Shown here: piece by piece, positions 48,601-59,888 of the stretch
How the letters are laid out: each line of letters starts with the position of its first letter
Numbering within the stretch: the first letter of the stretch is position 1
From: Brachyhypopomus gauderio
Lineage: Eukaryota; Chordata; Actinopteri; Gymnotiformes; Hypopomidae
Assembly (NCBI RefSeq): GCF_052324685.1
Contig: NC_135221.1
Location: 21,617,371-21,681,370, forward strand
Length of the DNA: 64,000 nt
Reading direction: 5' to 3'
Made by a program: the position numbers and the translations under genes
The notes under the pieces: generated by a model
Databases searched by the model: none
What the model was told of the DNA's origin: nothing
The model's input: the letters and a program-made list of their open reading frames with translations, nothing else

Positions 48601-51600
48601 CAACCTGATTTCAACTGACTGTGAAAACTGCTTTTTCAAAAAATCCTTATTCATTGGCATATAACTTTTTTTAAAACTGTAATGCAAATAGTTACTTTCC
48701 CTGATAACGAGTTACATTTATTATAGAGTAATTCAGTTACTAACTCAGTTACTTTTTTGAACAAGTAGTGAGTAACTATAATTACTTTTTTAAAGTAACG
48801 TTCCCAACACTGGTTCTCACGCGTGTCTTTGGGTGGTGTAGGTGGTGGCGTCCAGCTCAGAAGGTCACAGCCAGCCCAGCGTGGCGGTGGAGTACAGGAC
48901 CCAGGCGGAGCAGCCTGGCCAGCCGGGCCGGCCAGTCCTGCACGGTCCCGCCGAGGCACACAGGCTGCACGCCGGCTGGGGTAAGATGCCACACCGCGGG
49001 GCAACACTGCATGACACACACAGACTAGATTGAGCCCAGACCTCTCACGTGAAAACGTTCACTTGGGTTCAGCAACGTGTGTTCACGTGTTTTCAGAAGA
49101 GGAGAATCTGTCAAAAATATCATATTTTTAGCCTTAGTGGCCTCTTACATCTCTTGGCTTCTTTGCTTGAATTTCAGAGGCCCCAGAGGATGATGGGGGC
49201 GCCCCAGTCACTGCCTATGTACTGGAACTTAGTCACAGTGGTGAGAGATGATTTCTGCGTATGCAGCCACTCTTAGTAATCACATTCTAGAATCAGGATG
49301 GCATTTTTGTTGATGTACCGTGTGTGTGTAGGAGATGAGTGGGACGTGGTGTACCATGGGCCTCTCAGACAACACGTATGTGAGGACTTGCGGGAAGGAA
49401 CATGGTACAAGCTGCGGGTGTACTGCCGTAGTCAGGGAGGGAGGAGTGAGGTAAGGCCAGCAGGCGAGGGCACAGAGGGTTATTGGAACACAGCCGCATC
49501 CTGCTGTTCACGGTGGGAGTGCCCGTGTAATCCTCAGGTGAGGCACATCTCCACTCTGTCCTCCTCAGGTATCCGAGAGCCTGTCTGTCAAGACGGCACC
49601 TCTGCCTCCTGGACCGTGCCAAGCCCTGCGTGTGACGGGGGGGGCCACGTCCTCACAGATCCCTCTCTCATGGGGTGAGCGCCAAGCACACACTCTCACT
49701 TTACACTTGTAAGCTTGTAAGATGTTTTACAGACTACATTAACTGTAGTGAATGATGGCATAGCCTTTCATATAAATCAAGACAATCCTCCTTTTTTGCT
49801 TGATGTTCTGTGCCTCAGTACAGTACATTTGCAGGTAAATGGCTATATATACTCAGGAAAATGGTTTCACATGTAATAGTGTGGCACACAGACCACTGGG
49901 ACAACATGAGGCAGCGGTGGTGGAGTAAAACTTGGACTACATCTGTGTGCTTTCCAGCTCCACCAGCATGGGATGGTGGTGCACCAGTGTCCCAGTACTG
50001 CGTAGAGATGGCCCAGTCAGCCGAGACGTCTCAGGAGCAGGTGTTCCAGGGCACGGAGACCCACTGCACTGTGGGCCAGCTGCTGCCTGGCACAACCTAC
50101 CTGTTCTGGGTGAAAGCCTCCAACTCCGCAGGGGTGAGCTCTGACTAACCTTCATATTAGTCGTGGTAATGGTCGGTTGACCAGGGTTTGATTCTTAATA
50201 TAGCAGGTTTCCCAAGGTCACAGAATTCATCATACACAGGTCGGGCATTTTGTGGGTGGAGGGGGGTAAAGGATGTACAACTCACCGGTCACTATTAGGT
50301 ACACCTTGCTAGTACCGTGTTGTAGAGGTCTGCGCGGGACTGCTTTTTTAATCTCGCTCCCGCCCGCTCCCGCTTGTTTTAGACCCGCTCCCGCCAAAAA
50401 ATTGCTTGTTTTAGTCCCGCTCCCGCCCGCAACGGCCAAAAAAATCACTTACCCGCCCGCCACATACACATTTCTGTCGCCCCCGCCCGCAATCCTAATA
50501 TGAACTGAATTAATTAGATTTAGTACTTGAAAATTTCTTATGTATTAATTAAAACAGCAATATAGCGATGGATCGCGCTGTCCCATTTCTTACCACAGTC
50601 CAAACACATCCCGTTAGGTGACGTACACCAACACTTTCTGACATGTATCACAACAAGCCAATTTCCATCTCCATTAATTACAATGGAATATGACTTCCAT
50701 ACATCAGACTTTCCTGTAGTTGGCTTAATTGTGGTGTATTCGCCTGTTTTAATTTTCCACAGCTGAAACTGGTTGACCGTCTACAGCAGGGGTCGGCAAC
50801 CTATGGCACGCCGAGGCATAATCACTGGCACGCGACACGCTGGACCAGCATCAGCAAAAATATATATAATTTAATATAAATTATTATATTAATGGATTAT
50901 ACTTTCGCAAGTGACCGTAGCGCGCGACTCCGCACGCACACCTCGCGCGAACGGCGGAGGCGTTTATACTTGGCGATCGATCACGATATAATACTTAATT
51001 TGTGTCCATTTACACCTCCCCCCCTCCTCGGTCAACAATTTAAACTCGCCGCCATAGTGGCACACTCATTGACTGGACATGTTAAAGTTGGCACTCCATG
51101 CCTCAAAGGTTGCCGACCCCTGGTCTACAGTCTCTGCCATTTCTGTATCAAAATGACAAAATGACGCACACTTCATGTTCACGCGATCAGTTGCTTAGCC
51201 AATATTTTGAATTAGTTTATTGCTTACTTACTGAATGATTAGTTGTTTTCGTCCTGTTCCTTATGCATGGAAATCATTGTGTTGTTATTATTATAATTTT
51301 CTAGACTATTAATTTGTGGGATTTTTCTACATGTATATGTGGTCCCGCTCCCGCATCGCCTGGACTAATTCAACTCCCGCTCCCGCCAATAACAATTCAA
51401 TTCTGTCCCGCGCCGCAAGATATTCTGTCGGGTCCCGCGGGATTACCGCGGGAGTGCAGACCTCTACCGTGTTGGACCCCCGGTTGCCTTCAGAACTGCC
51501 TTAAATGCTACCCGGTGTGGTCTTCTGCTGCTGTGGCCCATCCACCCGAAGGTTCGACGTGTTGTGTGTTCAGAGAAGCTCGTCTGCATGTCTCGGTTGT

Positions 51601-54324
51601 AGCGATTATTTGAGTTACTGTTGCCGTTCAGCTCGATCCAGTCTGGCCATTCTCCTCTGACCTCTGGCTTCAACAAGGCATTTGCACACACAGAACTGCC
51701 GCTCACTGGATGTTTTCTCTTTTTCGGACCATTCGCCTCCACAGTGGGGTGCTCCATCAGAAATGTGCCCAGCCAGCACAACACCTGGTGTCCCGGAGCA
51801 GTGCAGCCCCCCCCATCTGGTGCTGACCACGCCCACCAGTGTCCTGGCTACCTGGGAGGTGAGCAGACAGCCGGGCTGACGTGGTTCTGGCGTTTCTCCA
51901 TCGTTTCTCTCGTCCTCACGAGCGTATCTGTACCGCCCGTTCTGCAGAGCCCGGCGTGCAGCGGGGAGGAGGAGTGCGGGTTCGTGCTGGCGTGGGGGGC
52001 GGGGGAGGACGCTCTGGAGGTGCTGTACTCCGGCCCCTCCACCCAGCAGGAGGTGCCTGACCTGCGGCCGGCCACGGACTACTACTGCAGAGTCCAGGTA
52101 GGGGCGGAGGGCTCCTGGGGGCGGCCCAAGCAGCCCGGGGGGGAGGGGGGGGTTAGGTAGAAACAGAGGCATGCGTAAATGCAAAATAAAGTGACTGTCC
52201 TCTCTAAAAACACAGGCGGTCAACGCTGTTGGGGCGGGCCTCTTCAGCAAGGTTGCCATGATAACAACCCCAGCCTCGGTCCCAGCCGCTGTAGAGCGAG
52301 TGGAGCAGGTGTGGGGGGAGCCTCTGGGTGTTGCTACGGCTGCGACCTCTCTGGCTCTTCGGTGGGAGGAGCCTCAGTGCCACGGAGCAGAGATTACTGG
52401 CTATAATATAGACTTTGGGGAACAGCTCCCCCTATGTGTAGATAGGACCAACTTCCACATACTGGAAAATCTACAGCCAGACACCACATACAGGTAAGAC
52501 CGGGAAGTCAAGAAGTGTAGCTAAAACGATGTTGTCGACTTACGGATTTGTTTATGGATCTCTTTATTTTGTGGTGGTAAAGTATGTCTTGTTGGGGCAT
52601 CTCCCTGTGTGTCAGGATACGAGTGGGCGCGGTGAACGCTGTGGGGGCCGGCCCCTTCGGCTCCGCCCTGAAGCTGAGGACGGCGGCCACGCCCCCGGAG
52701 CCGCCGCTGCTGGAGTGTGTGGTGGCTGGCCCTCAGAGCCTGAAGCTGAGGTGGGGAGAGGGTCCCAGCCGGCCCCCGAACAGCCGCAACACACACTACT
52801 CTCTGCACATGCTGGCCGCAGCTGACAGGTACCCACATGGCCCCTGACCTGCAGGGCATCAGCTAGGAGCAGTGGTGTGAAGTGCTGGAAAGGTTGTTAT
52901 GCTTAGATGTATGTAACTCACTCTGGATTAGAGTGTCTTCATCCCAGCAAGTGGTCGCTGATGCTACATGTCAGTAGTCATAGTGTATTTACTGTAATTA
53001 TTAATAAATTGAGTACATGTGTGTTTCACATTTTGTCGGTTGCAGAGTGCATGAGCGTGCGTTTCTCTCCTAGGCCAGTCTGCATCTACAGCGGACCCTG
53101 CCGCACATTTAAAGTGCAGAGGCTATGTGAGGCCACCGCGTACCAGTTCAGCATCCAGGCTCACGGCGAGTCTGGCCCGGGGCCCCTCTCTCCACCCTAC
53201 ACCTTCAGCACCACCCGCTCACCCCCGCCGCAGCTCAGAGGTAAGCCGTCAGAGCTCGTTTTAGCCCCGCCCGGCTGCGTTTTAGCCCCGCCTGGCTGCG
53301 TTTTAGCCCCGCCCTCGCTGACGGTGCTCCCTCTCTGTTGCTGTGCGCAGCCCTGAAGGTGGAGCCCGCCGAGTGGAACAAGCACGTGGTCACCTGGGAG
53401 ACGGTTCAGCCAATGAGGGGAGACCCGGTGGTGTATGCCCTGCAGCTGCTGAGGGGGCGGGAAGTGGAGCAGGTGAGGAGGCAGCGAAAACCTCTTTTAC
53501 ATTTAGGGCACTTAGCAGACGCTCTTATCCAGTGAGACTCCGTGCTTCAGTTGTCTAGTCAAAGTGTCCTTAGCTAGTACAAATAAGTCAAAAAATACCC
53601 TTGATCGAGATATCTTGAACCAAGTGTCAGTGCTGAAACCTAGAATAAGAGCTAGAATGCTGTGTTATACAGTATAATTCAAAAGTAATTACTAAAGACA
53701 AAAATAGCTGCAATTAAAAGATCATTTTTGTGTCTGATTTAGGTTTAACTAGAGTGACCTTCCAAAAAATGTAAAAAACTCAATTTGGAACATTACCTTT
53801 TGTAATTGATTGATTATACAGCTAGATTACATCAATGCTCAAGACAGTAAGATATCCATAGGAATTTGATTGGAGGACAAATATGTAACCTTCACAGTAG
53901 GCAAACCTGAAAAGACATAAAATCTTTCATCTTTCAAATTCATAGTGAGTTTCACTTTGCTGCCATGCTGATAGAACAACCATCACCAGTGATTCTCTCT
54001 CTCTTCTAGCTTTACAAGGGCTCAGCGACATCGTACACGTGGGTGGCCCCGGTTGGGGGTGGAGCGTGTCGTCTGCGGGTCTGCGCTGCCCGTCGGGCCC
54101 AGGACGGCTCCGAGCTCTGGGGTCCATGGAGCCTCGTCACGCCTGTGCCCGTTGCCGAGGTGCCCAAAGAGGCCCCTCCCCCTGGTGACTGTCCCCTCCC
54201 ACACACTGAGAGGGGCTGGCTGCTCGCAGACGAGCCTTTCGCCACCGCGCTGCTCCTCGGCTTTGTGGTGATGGCCGTCCTCTTCGCAGTGCTGCTCCAG
54301 TACCTGGTCATCGAGAGGCAGTGA
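37740..54324 (+). CDS. fndc3c1: Fibronectin type III domain-containing protein 3 (FNDC3C1-like), 25 coding exons
   Basis: Exons: 37740-37838, 43531-43606, 43701-43777, 43861-44065, 44193-44483, 44581-44639, 44765-44934, 45154-45213, 45291-45429, 45549-45602, 45691-45815, 46013-46199, 47613-47699, 48842-48980, 49178-49240, 49332-49450, 49569-49674, 49958-50133, 51745-51858, 51948-52097, 52216-52493, 52616-52828, 53074-53240, 53351-53472, 54010-54324. All introns are GT-AG and phases agree, giving 1196 residues (human FNDC3A/B are near 1200). The N-terminus MMTDQ and MILVQVNPGETFTIR (about 34-48) are FNDC3 hallmarks. A Pro/His- and Gly-rich linker (85-265) precedes nine FN3 domains (about 267-1145). 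A hydrophobic tail LLLGFVVMAVLFAVLLQYL (about 1173-1191) anchors it, probably in ER-type membranes. The second ATG (37743) is an alternative start. Sequence divergence from FNDC3A/B and the cysltr1 neighbour favour the C1 paralogue (from memory); family assignment is firm. Confidence 0.93.
37839..43530. other. Intron 1 (after the first coding exon) of fndc3c1
   Basis: 5.7 kb. Contains a GC-rich patch at 39540-39750, CT-rich sequence at 42165-42205, a CA repeat at 42581-42608 and the 24-bp tandem repeat listed separately. No coding exon in phase was found. Confidence 0.7.
42894..43060. repeat. 24-bp tandem repeat
   Basis: About seven near-perfect copies of CAGTTTGAGTTAACATTATT plus ATTA. One unit has ACCATT instead of AACATT. 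Intronic. Confidence 0.95.
43619..43653. repeat. (CA)n microsatellite beside an fndc3c1 donor site
   Basis: Starts about ten bases downstream of the donor of coding exon 2 (43607). Similar CA runs lie after exons 5 and 7, and TG runs at 44147-44187 and 45979-46003 directly precede the acceptors of exons 5 and 12. Confidence 0.9.
45688..45693 (+). other. NAGNAG tandem splice acceptor of fndc3c1 exon 11
   Basis: CAGCAG at the acceptor. Use of the first or second AG includes or removes one Gln codon without changing frame. Confidence 0.7.
46648..47411. repeat. 28-bp minisatellite in fndc3c1 intron 12, CACGTG in every unit
   Basis: About 27 copies of a 28-bp unit in two forms: CCTGACCCCAGTGGGTGCCC and CCTGACCCCAGGAGGTGCTC, each followed by ACGTGTGA or ACGTGTGC. 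They are ordered mainly as a three-unit (84-bp) and two-unit (56-bp) higher-order pattern. Every unit holds CACGTG. Long minus-strand frames are repeat artefacts. Confidence 0.95.
47884..48812. mobile_element. hAT non-autonomous element in fndc3c1 intron 13
   Basis: Ends CAGTGTTGCGAATAACG and, inverted, CAGTGTTGGGAACGTTACTT. Flanked by perfect 8-bp target duplications GTTCTCAC (47876-47883 and 48813-48820), as expected of hAT. 929 bp, no transposase. The right copy ends only 21 bases before exon 14. Confidence 0.92.
50260..50322. mobile_element. Left part of an old repeat split by a hAT insertion
   Basis: CTCACCGGTCACTATTAGGTACACC and following bases match (memory) the start of an abundant teleost interspersed repeat that continues at 51475 after the hAT element. 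The boundary is approximate. Confidence 0.55.
50323..51466. mobile_element. hAT element in fndc3c1 intron 18
   Basis: Ends TAGAGGTCTGCGCGGGACTG and, inverted, TAGAGGTCTGCACTCCCGCG; flanked by perfect 8-bp duplications CCGTGTTG (50315-50322 and 51467-51474). Subterminal regions are full of CCCGCTCCCGC. It contains a second hAT (next entry). Confidence 0.92.
50787..51122. mobile_element. hAT MITE nested inside the intron 18 hAT
   Basis: Ends CAGGGGTCGGCAACC and, inverted, CAGGGGTCGGCAACC (15 bases identical). Flanked by perfect 8-bp duplications GTCTACAG (50779-50786 and 51123-51130). 336 bp. Confidence 0.95.
51475..51735. mobile_element. Right part of the old repeat, reaching the exon 19 acceptor
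   Basis: From TTGGACCCCCGGTTGCC through CTCACTGGATGTTTTCTCTT and TTCGGACCATTC the sequence follows a common teleost repeat (memory). It stops about ten bases before the acceptor of coding exon 19 (51744), so its T/C-rich end makes up most of the polypyrimidine tract. Confidence 0.6.
53496..53535. mobile_element. SINE tail fragment in fndc3c1 intron 24
   Basis: ACATTTAGGGCACTTAGCAG followed by ACGCTCTTATCCAG is the conserved tail of fish tRNA-derived SINEs (memory). Only about 40 bases remain. Confidence 0.5.
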
Positions 54325-57300
54325 GCAGGAAGGGGAGGGCCAGGGGGCGGGGCCAGTCCTGGCATTGCTGGACTCATCGTGCACACTCACAGCAACTAGC
54401 CCACGTACATACTCTGATTTGCCAGGTCCAAACTGAAAACATAAAAAAATTAGTCATTATAATTTCTGCTATTATTGCATGGAAGAAATGGATCATTTAT
54501 ATTTGATGTCAGTAGGTACTTGTCACGTGTCACAGATCAGTCGCAGTGTTCTGTCATGACCAGGGGAAGAAAATGGGACTTAATTCTCTTCTGTATCTGC
54601 ATATAGATGGTTAAATTGGTAATCTGGTGGACAAATTGTATATTTGTAAGAAATCCAATTATTTGTGAAGATACAGCCCCTAGACAAGGACAGAAATTCA
54701 ATGCTTTGATGAATTTGGCATACAGTAGCCTTCACTGCATGCCATGAGAAATATCTAAACACCCCTGATAATGGTTGCATTTGAGTTTATTGATACTTTA
54801 GAAAGCAAATCTTCGGGTCTGAGTGCTTTTTACTGCCTAAAAAAGATTTTTGCCCATGTGAATGGCATTATTCTTACTTGTATCAGTAAGAATAAAAAGG
54901 GAGACAGTGCCAAAGTTGTCATAGATACTGTATATTACGAGTACCCTGGTAAATGACTGGAGTTCAACGTACTCTGCCGACCAGAAATATTTTCACATTT
55001 TGTAGAATGCTTTATAACATCATAACCACGACATAAATAATATTTCATTTATCTCAGACATTGGGAGAGCTAGATGTTTGTTCTGCTGTCACCAGTGTGT
55101 CCTTATGTTAGAGTATACATACATTCTAGCTATGTTCATGTACATACAGATATGGCAGTGTTGGTTGGATAGCCTATATGGATATGCATTTGTTATAAAT
55201 GTCTCTCTATTTAGCTCAAACTGAGCATTAATAGTCCCTTTCTGGTCTCCGTGAAGCTTTAAGAGTTTCATTTTATGATTTGCTCTGACGCTTCGTTTCC
55301 TCAGTTAGACGTTAGTAACTTCTCACTGTTGGCTCGACCCTGCCGTCCGTCATTAGAAGCTCGGGGGACGCAAGCTCCGCCTCCGGCGCCAAGGACGCCT
55401 CCCACTTTGCCTCCATTGCAGAATGAGCTCGGACGAACACGCTCTGTGTTCGGCACGCTCTGTGCTCGGCGCGCTTGCCTGGCACCTACTTTAGCGAGGT
55501 GGACGGGGCAGGATGTGGCCTTCATTCTCTGGGCATGCGACCGTTAGCGTTCTCAAGGAGCCCTGACCAGGAACTGCTAATGGCACAACTGGGATTTAAG
55601 CCTTTAAAAAAAAAAGTTTATGTTTGTAATTTAACATTGGCCTGAACAGAATAATAGGTTTTATTTAGGTCTAACGTTATCTTACAATTTCTTTGCAGTA
55701 CTTAAACTTGCTTCAGTTTAAAAAACTACAAATGTGCCATAGAAATATGACCATGAAAGTAATACTTTAGTTTTAAGTTTTAAGAAGTCTTTGATGTTCT
55801 GATGCTAGATGCTCCTCTTTTAGCCCATACATTTGGCCTGCATTGATCAATTTATGGAAATGATGGAGTGATCATTTGACCAGAATAAGTCATTGTAATT
55901 GTCTTGTTTGACACATTTTATATGATTTTCACAATGTTCCCTTTTAACTCTACGTTGTTCCCATAGATATAGTGCTTTTTTAAAACAGTAAACATTTTAA
56001 AATAGAAAATAGTGCTGGATTAAAAAAGACCCAGAATGAAGTGCCTCTATCTGACCAGGGGTCATGTATAACAAATAGGTCACAGTGCCATTATAGAATC
56101 TTTGTTTGCCTTTCAACAATTATTGACTGTAATGAAATACTCTCTTCAAGATCAGCTCTCATAGTCAGCCAAGTTTGGTGCACAGTGTGCTCAGGCCAAA
56201 TTTAAACATCTCTCGCAAAGGTGCCGTTGTTTCTTACCTGTTCCAGTAGCTGTGAACGTCCTTGTAGAGCTGCTAGTATCTTCTCTGATGAAGGAAGCTT
56301 TCTCTCAGAAATAGCTTTGCATTTTCTGGACTGTGAACCGTAGACTCTTTGTCCTTCGTATGTTTTGTGGTGCAAAGGCCGTTCTAGGCTGGCTTCGTAT
56401 CATTTTAAGGTTGAATGCTGCAACTTTGCGCTGGACCATTCTGTTGTGTTTGTTCATTTTCTTTGGTTTTACGTCCTTTTCTCACTGAGTTTTAGGACTA
56501 TGGGGAATATTCATCGTGTCAGCCTCTGCCTTCAGGGTTTCATATTACTTATACTGCATTGGGGCATTCATATCTTACATCATATTTATGTTTTGGATTA
56601 TATTTCAGATAACTGTAGATGTATCTCCTTCAGTGTAACTGACATATGAATGTCTTATATTTTGTACCTAATAGAAGTCATCATTCAGAATGCCTTCTAG
56701 AAGTGCTGGTCTACAACTCGCATTCCTCCTTATAATTCTTAACTTTATTATGCCAAGAAAAATATTAAACTTGTTACAGACACATAAAAGGTAACATATA
56801 CTCATACCATACAAAAGTTTTGTGTTGTTTATACTGACAGAGCATGTCATGCAAAATCCATGATTTAATATGAGATTATTGATCATTCCTATCCATAATG
56901 GCAGTTTGGAGGAATTTATTTACCGGTAACCATATCACATGACCAATAGTTTAATATAGCCAAAGCCCTGCCTGAGGTCTGCGGAGGGGAGACCTGTTTT
57001 AAAAAGGCCGGTGACAAAGTTTGACATTGCTGTTTGTGGCAGGAATGGACATTTCCCTTGAATCCTCCCGGATTTGGTAGAATTGTGTGCTTCACAGAAG
57101 CCTTACAGGTGTTTTGTAATATATTAATATACATTACACATGAAAAGATCAAAACAGTTTCAAAGTTTCGTATTCATTTTAGTTTCTTTTGGTATAAAAG
57201 TATATGATTGCTGCAAAGCATATCTGTGGAACTCATTCTGAATAAAAATCCAGACAGACATGGATAGCGATGAAAGCTGAGAGTGTGAAACCACTAGTTA

Positions 57301-58275
57301 ACTGCTAATGAATGGTAAATGTTTTCCAACTGTCTTCAGTGCCAGGAATGAGACATTGATCTGATAAATGATGGATGATGAAATGTTCCTTCAAAGCAAC
57401 CTAGTCAGTTTTTGTCCAACAGGTGGCACTAAGGAGCCAATGAGTGTACTTCATTTTTAAAAAGCATGGTGGGCCATGAGACCATGTGACTATTTTTAAG
57501 TCAAAACAGGACTGCTTGCTAATGCTAAAGTTTCTTACATATACAATTTTTAGAGATCTACTATTGCTAAACTACACTTTCTTGTTGAAAGGCTCTGTAG
57601 CCATTTGTGATTCCCTCTGCACAAGCTTTAAATCTAGTGTAAACTACTGTATTTCTGCTCTCATGGTGTTTCAGTTTCTGCAAATGTAACCAAAGCTGAA
57701 ACAAAGACTGTTAACAGGCACCGTTGTTACTGTGTGCACACAGGCCTATTGTTTTCCTTTAATTTTGGTCAGTTTAAATTTGCTTTAAGTTAAGAAAAAT
57801 GAATGTCATTAAGCATTAAAAGAGGATTCTCTTTGTCCCTCTATGGCTAGCTGCTAAAATAAGTCTGTTGTTTGTTTGTTTATTTTTTTCTGTTTGTTTT
57901 TAGGTCCCTGAACTAACTCCCTAACCAGTGTCTGTGTTAGATTGTCTTGGGGGGGAAAATTGAGAAAAAGATTGGCAACATGGACAAACGCATTCAATAG
58001 CTTATATTGTGTGCCTGCCTGTACATGTAATCATCTTGTCAATCTACCTTATGAGCTCCAAATCATCTTTTATCATGCCAGTATTTTTAGACCACACTTT
58101 TTGATACTGAACATTTTATTTTGAGATACAAAACATACATTCCAAAAAAAATATTTATCTGCATCGACTTCTTTCTTTTTTATTTTTAGAACTCACATTA
58201 AAACTGCCATGTACTGTATGTCATAACTGACTTGTAACAATCATAGATAATATATTTAATATGGCAAATAAATTA
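54325..58275 (+). other. Probable fndc3c1 3' UTR and flank
   Basis: No coding exon. Poly(A) signals AATAAA occur at 54891, 57241 and 58267. FNDC3A/B have long 3' UTRs, so any could be used; the true end cannot be set. A CpG-richer patch is at 55340-55550. Confidence 0.4.
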
Positions 58276-58439
58276 TAGTCATTGTATGTATTCACTTTTG
58301 TGTGTCTTTCATTGATATTTTTCCTTATATATCGGATATGTTTCCTTATACTTCACTACTTCTTCAGATTTAAGATTGAAATTATATAGAAGATATGAAC
58401 TGATATAAGCTCTTGAAGCTTTAGAACAGTATAATTGAG

Positions 58440-59225
58440 AAGCACTTTGCTTGCACAGCTGATGAAGGACCTCTGTCCGAAATGTCCTGTTTCTCTGGAA
58501 ACTTTGTGTATTTCACTACAATTTTTAATATCTCTATGTATCTTAAGTCAGCTGAATGGTATGAACAGGATCCAGGCTATCAACGCCTGTGCTCTCCCAG
58601 TCATGAGATGCCCAGCTGGTATAATAACCAAGAGGAGATAGAAGCCACTGACATCAAGACAAGGAAACTCCATTCCAAATCCAGCACTCTGGGGCTATAC
58701 ATTAAACATAAGGAGAGGAACAGAGGACTAATGAACATCAGAGCCACTGTCGAGAATGAAACAACCAAAGTCCAGGAAGGTGTCCCACAGTGACGAGGTG
58801 CTTAGGGAGCACGGACAGCAGACAGCAGGTGCCATCATGGGTGTCACGTGCCCTGCATGCATGTACCATCTACAAATAACGGAAGAGCTTGACACGGATG
58901 ACTTCTCCTGCTGGCTGAAGAAGGTTGGACTGATAAAATTGTAATGGCTAACCAACCGGACATCGTGGTGATGGACTAACAGCAGAAAAGGGCTGTAGTC
59001 ATAAATGTGGCAATCCTATGTGATGGCAACATCAGGCATAAGGAATACGAGAAGCATGATTTTCAAGGTCTGAAAGAAGAACTGGAAAAGCTGTGGAAGG
59101 TGAAAGGTAAAACTAGGAGCTGTGACCCCCAAACTGAGGGAGTGGCTCCAACAGACCCCAGAAGCAACACCTGAATTCTCTGCCCGGAAAAGTGCAGTTA
59201 TTTGGATTGGGTTGAATTGAACTCC
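58440..59225 (+). pseudogene. LINE relic with restriction-like endonuclease C-terminus
   Basis: Plus-strand fragments of a non-LTR element: INACALPVMRCPAGII (about 58576-58622), IEATDIKTRKLHSKSSTLGLY (about 58639-58700), a broken middle, then MANQPDIVVMD (58944-58976), a stop, and VVINVAI with GLKEELEKLW further on (to about 59100). The PD followed by a downstream hydrophobic stretch resembles the restriction-like endonuclease of R2/R4/Dong-type LINEs; the expected Asp is Asn here. Stops at 58975 and 59172 and deletions show it is dead. Clade assignment is tentative. Confidence 0.7.
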
Positions 59226-59888
59226 TAAAAACACTGAACATAGTAAAGTTTTTTGTTTGATACAGCTGCTCTCTGTGCTGCGATTACCAAAGATTTCTTA
59301 CCAAAAAGCAGCTTTTTGAAGATTATGAATCTGTGCAGAGCTATATTAATAATGAAGCCTGCGTTTCCAAGACGCACCCTTTGCCTTCTTTGGCTCTCCC
59401 CGGTGTTGTCGACTGGTCACGTGGTCGGTCGATGACGAATAGTCTGTTTTAAAGGGAATTCTTGGAATAGTGGCGTCTGAACACATCATGGGACGCAGTT
59501 CTGCTTTGAGACCTACTTGAACATTTATTCTATGTTGGAAACTAAACAATTAAGTGCCAAGGTATTCGGTAGTATTGTTTTCCCGTTGCCAAGCTGTGCT
59601 AGCTAACCTAGTTAATCTTAGCTCACGAAATGCCTGTTACTGTGAGGAGTTCGTATGTATTCGGACGCTAGCTACAGCTAACTAACTACAGACGTAAAGG
59701 AGCTAGCTAGCTATGCTAACTGAGTATTACATGCCAAATTAAGGCGTAAACGTACCCTACATAGTGTGGAAGTGATAGTTCAGGTTTTGGGTTGGGTTTA
59801 ATTGGCCTTAATTTTGTATTCTCGGGAGTGAGTGAGCTAACTAGCCAGCTGGTGTTTAACCACAGCCAGTTAGTCCTGGCATGAGGAG
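59226..59888. promoter_or_regulatory. Upstream region of rraga with an E-box
   Basis: Contains GGTCACGTGG at 59415-59424, close to the TFEB/CLEAR consensus GTCACGTGAC, and several GCTAGCTA/AGCTAGCT motifs (59680-59715). A gene-proximal regulatory role is inference; the transcription start is not known. Confidence 0.3.
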
